64,000 nt of DNA, taken from NCBI GenBank assembly GCA_963844435.1, contig CAWJOG010000009.1:21799-85798 (forward strand), in the 5' to 3' direction. A program made the translations under genes and the position numbers. Positions within the stretch are counted from its first letter, which is position 1; the number at the start of each line of letters is the position of its first letter. The notes beneath the pieces were generated by a model. The model did not search any database. It had not been told where the DNA came from and was given only the letters and a program-made list of their open reading frames with translations. Source of the DNA: JBDSLU01 sp963844435. GTDB lineage: Bacteria > Acidobacteriota > Vicinamibacteria > Vicinamibacterales > Vicinamibacteraceae. This document shows, piece after piece, positions 55,124 to 64,000 of the stretch.

Positions 55124-55183
55124 TGAGGCATGGCAGGTTCTTCCACCTGCACGCAATGTCGGGATCGAGGAGGGACCACGACG

Positions 55184-56691
<1,508 letters not shown>

Positions 56692-56721
56692 CGTGGCCTC
56701 CGTTCAGCATCGGCCCGGCAG

Positions 56722-56751
56722 CCGTGTTCGGTGAGGCCCCGCCGAATACGG
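56722..56751. terminator. Hairpin after the AAA+ regulator gene
   Basis: A 12-bp stem (CCGTGTTCGGTG with CGCCGAATACGG, including G-U pairs) and a 6-nt loop lie 31 nt after the regulator stop. No T run follows. It may terminate the pilus-like operon or belong to the gcvT leader. Confidence 0.45.
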
Positions 56752-56777
56752 CGCCCCGGCAACAATGTCGGGCTGCC

Positions 56778-56806
56778 TTGACCGGCTTGGGACCGCATAG
56801 TACCGT
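56778..56806 (+). promoter_or_regulatory. Weak sigma70-like promoter for gcvTHP
   Basis: TTGACC at 56778-56783 is followed 17 nt later by TACCGT (56801-56806), a poor -10 box. It lies 37 nt upstream of the gcvT ATG. No glycine-riboswitch core is recognisable in the short leader. Confidence 0.3.
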
Positions 56807-56842
56807 CAGCAGGTTGCCCCGCCTGCGGCGGGCGTGCCCACC

Positions 56843-57975
<1,133 letters not shown>

Positions 57976-57985
57976 GGAGCACCTG

Positions 57986-58356
57986 ATGTATCCGGCGGAG
58001 TTGAAGTACACCAAGGACCACGAGTGGGTCCGCAGCGGAGACGCTGAGGCCACCATCGGCATCACCGACTACGCGCAGGCGCAGTTGGGCGACGTCGTCT
58101 TCGTCGAGCTGCCAGCCGTCGGCCGCACCCTCAAGCAGGGCGAGGTCTTCGGGACGATCGAGTCGGTGAAGGCCGTCTCCGAGCTCTACGCGCCGGTGTC
58201 GGGCGAGGTCGTCGCCGTCAACGACGCGCTCAGCACGTCGCCCGAGTCGGTCAACAAGGATCCGCACGGCGCCTGGATCATCAAGGTGAAGCCGTCCAAC
58301 GCCGGTGAGCTCGGCGCGTTGCTCGACGCCACCGCCTACGGGGCGCTCGTCGGCTG

Positions 58357-58357
<1 letters not shown>
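57986..58357 (+). CDS. gcvH: Glycine cleavage system H protein
   Basis: 123 aa, full length. It carries the lipoyl arm that shuttles aminomethyl between P, T and L proteins. The lipoylated Lys is Lys62 in GTIESVKAVSELYAPVSGEVVAVN, and the opening LKYTKDHEWVRSGD is typical. ATG 57986 lies behind AGGGAGC. The stop overlaps the gcvP ATG (TGATG). The lipoate genes and the L protein (lpd) are elsewhere. Confidence 0.95.
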
Positions 58358-61272
<2,915 letters not shown>

Positions 61273-61382
61273 CGCGTCTCGAGCCTCGGAAGGCGCCCCC
61301 GCGCCTGTCACTTCCGCGACCCGGACGCTCTCTAGTCCAGTGTTCGTGTGTTTGTGTGCCTCCGTCCCTTCCGGGATCCGGC

Positions 61383-61407
61383 CCGTCCGGACCCGTGGTC
61401 CGGACGG
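61383..61407. terminator. Strong hairpin between gcvP and the hypothetical gene
   Basis: A perfect 11-bp stem CCGTCCGGACC / GGTCCGGACGG with loop CGT, 110 nt after the gcvP stop and 21 nt before the next ATG. It has no T run. It may terminate the gcv transcript or control translation of the downstream gene, whose ribosome-binding site GGAGG lies just after it. Confidence 0.5.
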
Positions 61408-61427
61408 AGCAATGGCTCGGAGGCGTC

Positions 61428-61901
61428 ATGGCCCGTTACAAGGTCCTGCACAGCATCGCCCACAACTTCGGCCAGACTTTCGTCGGAGCGTCGAAGGAGC
61501 GGGCGCACGACCACCTGCTCGGTCGCCTGCTGGCCGACGCCCGTCGCACGGGGGAGGCGACACTGCGGCTCGACATCCTCACGGGCGAGGCGACGCCGGA
61601 GGTGCTCGTCAGCCGGTCGCTCGCCCGGATCCTCGAACGCTACGTCCGGGGCTTTCCGGACCTCGTGGCCGGTGGCCACACGGACATGCAGGTCGTCCGC
61701 GGCGCGCGGATGGAGCTGACGTTCCATCTGGCCACCGAGCGGCCAGTGGAGGGCGCCCCCAACCAGCGGGAGTCCCCTTTCCTCTGCCGGGTCGAAATCG
61801 ACGACGACAAGGGCAAGACCTGGATTGCGGAGCTCAGCGGCTGGTGTGCCCCGGAGCGCCCCGGACTGTTCGCTCGTGCGGCGGGGCGCCTGACGTCATA
61901 G
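61428..61901 (+). CDS. Hypothetical protein, cytosolic-looking
   Basis: 157 aa from ATG 61428, preceded by TCGGAGG. I do not recognise the family. The N-terminus MARYKVLHSIAHNFGQTFVGASKERAHDHLLGRLLADARR is helical and the middle (ARILERYVRGFPDLVAGGHTDMQVVRGARMELTFHLATE) mixed. The C-terminal half is beta-rich (SPFLCRVEIDDDKGKTWIAELSGWCAPERPGLFAR). No signal peptide or membrane span is seen. It lies between the gcv operon and a convergent aminotransferase gene. Confidence 0.65.
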   Translation: MARYKVLHSIAHNFGQTFVGASKERAHDHLLGRLLADARRTGEATLRLDILTGEATPEVLVSRSLARILERYVRGFPDLVAGGHTDMQVVRGARMELTFHLATERPVEGAPNQRESPFLCRVEIDDDKGKTWIAELSGWCAPERPGLFARAAGRLTS

Positions 61902-61950
61902 CCAGGTCAACTGTGGCGCGCAATACCCAGCCCCCCTCTGGAACGCGACA

Positions 61951-62814
61951 CTAGACCGTCCGCACCGCCTCGGCGAACGCGGCGCGGAGCCGCTGCGTGA
62001 CCGGGCCCGGCTTGCCGCTGCCGACGACGCGCTCGTCGACGCGGGCGACCGGCACGATCTCGCGTGTCGTGCTGGTGAAGAACATCTCGTCCGCCGTCGC
62101 GACGTCTTCCTCGCGCAGCGTCTCCTCGAAGGCGCGGATCCCGGTCTTCGCCGCCAGCTCCAGCACGAAGGCGCGGGTGACGCCGGCGAGGAGGCCGGCG
62201 GTCGTTGGGGGCGTGCGCACGGCGCCGCCCGTGACGACGAAGATGTTCGACATCGCGCACTCGGCCAGCTCGCCGCGATGGTTCTTCATCAGGGCTTCGG
62301 CGGCGCCGCGCTTGAGAGCTTCCTGGATCGCCAGGGCGTTGTTGAGCAGGTTGTTCGACTTGATGAGCGGGTTGATGGACTCAGGGTGGTTGCGGATTAC
62401 CGACACGAGCGCGATCTTCACGCCGTCGGCGTAGGCCTCGCGCGGCAGCTCGACGTGCGGCTTGACGATGATCACGATGGTCGGCGCCGGGCAGTTGGCG
62501 GGGTCGTAGCCGATTTCGCCGACGCCGCGCGTCACGAGGAGGCGGATGTAGGCCTCGGCGGGCAGCTGCGCCGCGGCGATGGTGGTCGTGATGCGCTCGC
62601 GGATCTCGGCGTCGCTCGTCGGCAGAGGCAACGCGATGCGATCCGCCGAGGCGCGCAGCCGGCGCATGTGCGGCTCGTAGAGGAACGGCAGCTGCCGGTA
62701 GGTGCGCATCACCTCGTAGACGCCTTCGCCGAAAAGGAATCCGTGATCGAAGACCGAGACGACGGCGTCGCGCTCGCCGGCGAGGCGCCCGTCGACGTTG
62801 ACCATGGTGGGCAT
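61951..62814 (-). CDS. Class IV PLP aminotransferase (D-alanine/branched-chain type)
   Basis: 287 aa. Fold type IV features: VSVFDHGFLFGEGVYEVMRTY at the N-terminus, the PLP-binding Lys in SINPLIKSNNLLNNALAIQEA, the LAECAMSNIFVV segment and TADEMFFTSTTREIVPV near the end. These fit D-amino-acid transaminase, BCAT or aminodeoxychorismate lyase; the exact substrate cannot be decided from motifs. A D-alanine/D-glutamate role would link to the peptidoglycan genes. The start is ATG 62814. It is divergent from nnrE, 113 nt away. Confidence 0.85.
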   Translation of the reverse strand: MPTMVNVDGRLAGERDAVVSVFDHGFLFGEGVYEVMRTYRQLPFLYEPHMRRLRASADRIALPLPTSDAEIRERITTTIAAAQLPAEAYIRLLVTRGVGEIGYDPANCPAPTIVIIVKPHVELPREAYADGVKIALVSVIRNHPESINPLIKSNNLLNNALAIQEALKRGAAEALMKNHRGELAECAMSNIFVVTGGAVRTPPTTAGLLAGVTRAFVLELAAKTGIRAFEETLREEDVATADEMFFTSTTREIVPVARVDERVVGSGKPGPVTQRLRAAFAEAVRTV

Positions 62815-62927
62815 CGCCCACGATCGTAGCGTGTCGCGCGCCGGCGGGGCAATCGCCGGCCTGTACGCTGTTCGCCACGCCGGCCCGCGGCCTCCCGTCC
62901 GGGCGCCGCAGTGGTAGCATTCCGGCC

Positions 62928-63262
62928 ATGCGAGTGCTCAACGCCGCGCAGATGCGGGAAGCCGACCGCATCACCATCGACGACATCGGCATCGGGTCGC
63001 TGATTCTGATGGAGTGCGCCGGCCGGCAGGTGGTAGCCACGCTCGAGGAGCGCGTCGAGGACCTGGCTGAGAGCCGCATCGCGGTGCTGTGCGGCCCCGG
63101 CAACAACGGCGGCGACGGCTTCGTCGTGGCGCGCACGCTGCTCCAGGCGGGCCACGACGTGGCGGTGTTCCTGGTCGGCCGCGCCGCCGACGTCAGCGGC
63201 GACGCCCGCATCAACCTCGACATCCTCGGGCGCCTCGGGCACACCCTGGTCGAGATTGGCCT
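62928..63262 (+). CDS. nnrE: NAD(P)H-hydrate epimerase, N-terminal fragment cut at a junction
   Basis: The first ~111 residues are a clear YjeF-N domain: MRVLNAAQMREADRITIDDIGIGSLILMECAG, VLCGPGNNGGDGFVVARTLLQAGHDVAVFLVG, ending INLDILGRLGHTLVEIG. The full protein has ~220 aa (or ~500 with the NnrD half). Past about 63262 the frame runs into unrelated, hairpin-rich sequence, and the rest of the domain is missing. The gene is therefore truncated by an insertion, a deletion or an assembly join. Confidence 0.85.
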
Positions 63263-63430
63263 TGTTCCTTGCGACACAACACCACTATACAGGAATGTAG
63301 TAGCTGAAAGCCGCCGTAGGCGCCGTGCTGACAAGCGAAGGCGTAAGCCTGAGCGTGCCGACAAGCTGCCGTAGGCAGCGTGCTGCGAAGCACTCGCACC
63401 GGCGGGGGCGATTCGCTAGACTCTCCACTT
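63263..63430. other. Hairpin-rich junction segment
   Basis: No gene. It holds a string of small hairpins with similar loops: CCGCC GTA GGCG, AGGC GTAA GCCT, CTGCC GTA GGCAG and GTGCT GCGA AGCAC, spread over roughly 63310-63395. The wording 'GCCGTAGGC(G/A)' recurs, giving a loose tandem repeat of ~45-50 bp. Nothing similar is found elsewhere in the window. It separates two segments with different codon use. Confidence 0.6.
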
Positions 63431-64000
63431 GTGAAGCCGGTCATGGAGGAGATAGAGGCGCTCGTCGCCAGGGTAGGGACGCACCCGGTATACGGTTACG
63501 CTCACTGCCTTAGGGTCTACGCCCTGGCCGAGGAGCTCGCGGCTTCTGAGGAGGTCTCCTACGACACGGAGATACTTCGCGCGGCCGCCCTCCTGCACGA
63601 TGTCGGGCTCTACAAGGCCTACGCCCGGCGGGAGCCGGCCGACCACGCGAAGCGCTCGGCTTTGGTGGCACGCCGCATACTGCAGGACTGGGACTTTCCC
63701 CCCGCAGGCGAGCCAGGCGGTCATAGAGGCGATCGAACGCCACCCGCCCGGCGTCCCAGGCGGCGCCGCCTCGGAGACCGTACTTTTGAAGGACGCGATC
63801 GGCCTGGACTACCTCGGCGCCATAGGCATCTCCCGCATGCTGGCCATGGTCGGCACGGAAGACGACGTGCCCGACATACGGACAGCCATCTGGAACGCGG
63901 AGAGCCTGCGGCAGAAGATCCCGGACCTCCTCGTCCTGCAGAGCAGCAAGGACCTGGCCGGCCAGCGCATCCGCGAGATGGAGTACTTCTTCGAAGACCT
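63431..64000 (+). CDS. HD-domain phosphohydrolase-like protein, partial, frame broken
   Basis: The gene starts at GTG 63431 (MKPVMEEIEALVARVGTHPVYGYAHCLRVYALAEELA) and runs off the right edge. LLHDVGLYKAY supplies the HD pair, DHAKRSALVARRIL a further His, and ERHPPGVPG fits a later HD-domain motif. The frame breaks near 63690 at a run of six C; removing one C restores QASQAVIEAIERH. Codons ATA, AGG, GTA and CTT are frequent here but rare in the rest of the window. It may belong to another organism or to a transferred segment. Confidence 0.7.
   Translation, partial: MKPVMEEIEALVARVGTHPVYGYAHCLRVYALAEELAASEEVSYDTEILRAAALLHDVGLYKAYARREPADHAKRSALVARRILQDWDFPPAGEPGGHRGDRTPPARRPRRRRLGDRTFEGRDRPGLPRRHRHLPHAGHGRHGRRRARHTDSHLERGEPAAEDPGPPRPAEQQGPGRPAHPRDGVLLRRP

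Noticed and set aside
56692..56842. Glycine riboswitch upstream of gcvT
   Set aside because: The leader is only ~150 nt and lacks the conserved glycine-aptamer core segments. Only a hairpin and a weak promoter are seen.

Overview
The window is about 64 kb of very GC-rich chromosomal DNA, close to 70% G+C by eye. Gene density is high, many stop/start codons overlap (ATGA, GTGA, TGATG), and housekeeping genes are mixed with envelope-glycan genes. There is no phage, plasmid or CRISPR signature. The gene style suggests an Acidobacteriota-type bacterium, perhaps Vicinamibacteria: several lipoproteins and outer-membrane proteins, GT-C membrane proteins, sigma54-type regulators and a single-chain GcvP. 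This assignment is an inference and was not tested by any search.

Layout. 0-24 kb: envelope and surface functions. These are an outer-membrane protein fragment, a GT-C membrane glycosyltransferase, a DedA-family protein, glpD, an esterase, a DPM-like GT2 and an MFS transporter. They are followed by a tightly coupled four-gene operon (radical SAM, UPF0104 flippase-like, nucleotidyltransferase, GT2), modular lipoproteins, a YvcK/CofD-like protein fused to a degenerate glycosyltransferase, and a large protein with four WYLAEG...ERAMYW modules. 24.5-32.3 kb: a seven-gene glycan operon (GT4, methyltransferase, SDR epimerase, left-handed beta-helix acyltransferase, GT4, methyltransferase, GT-C protein) with a good sigma70-like promoter just upstream. 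32.4-48.5 kb: housekeeping genes ttcA, dtd, a CPBP protease, dapF, an SLC13 carrier, radC, larC, metG, tatD, a polyprenyl diphosphate synthase and ligA. 48.6-51.6 kb: an NtrC-type response regulator, the RNase P RNA and a UDP-sugar epimerase. 51.6-56.7 kb: a TolB-like propeller protein, then ComEA-like, pseudopilin and PilZ genes followed by an AAA+ activator that lacks the GAFTGA loop. 56.8-61.3 kb: glycine cleavage genes gcvT-gcvH-gcvP. 61.4-63.3 kb: a hypothetical gene, a class IV aminotransferase and the beginning of nnrE. The last ~740 bases differ in codon use and carry an HD-domain gene, so they may be a misjoin or an insertion.

Two dispersed non-coding repeat families stand out. Family A is a two-hairpin element with three full and two partial copies. 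Family B has terminal inverted repeats and occurs three times.

Caution. I count about 26 reading-frame breaks in 19 genes, including essential ones (ligA has four). Downstream sequence stays perfectly conserved in another frame. This pattern fits uncorrected indel errors in the assembly much better than gene decay. Genes below are therefore given as the reconstructed span across frames, with the approximate break positions.
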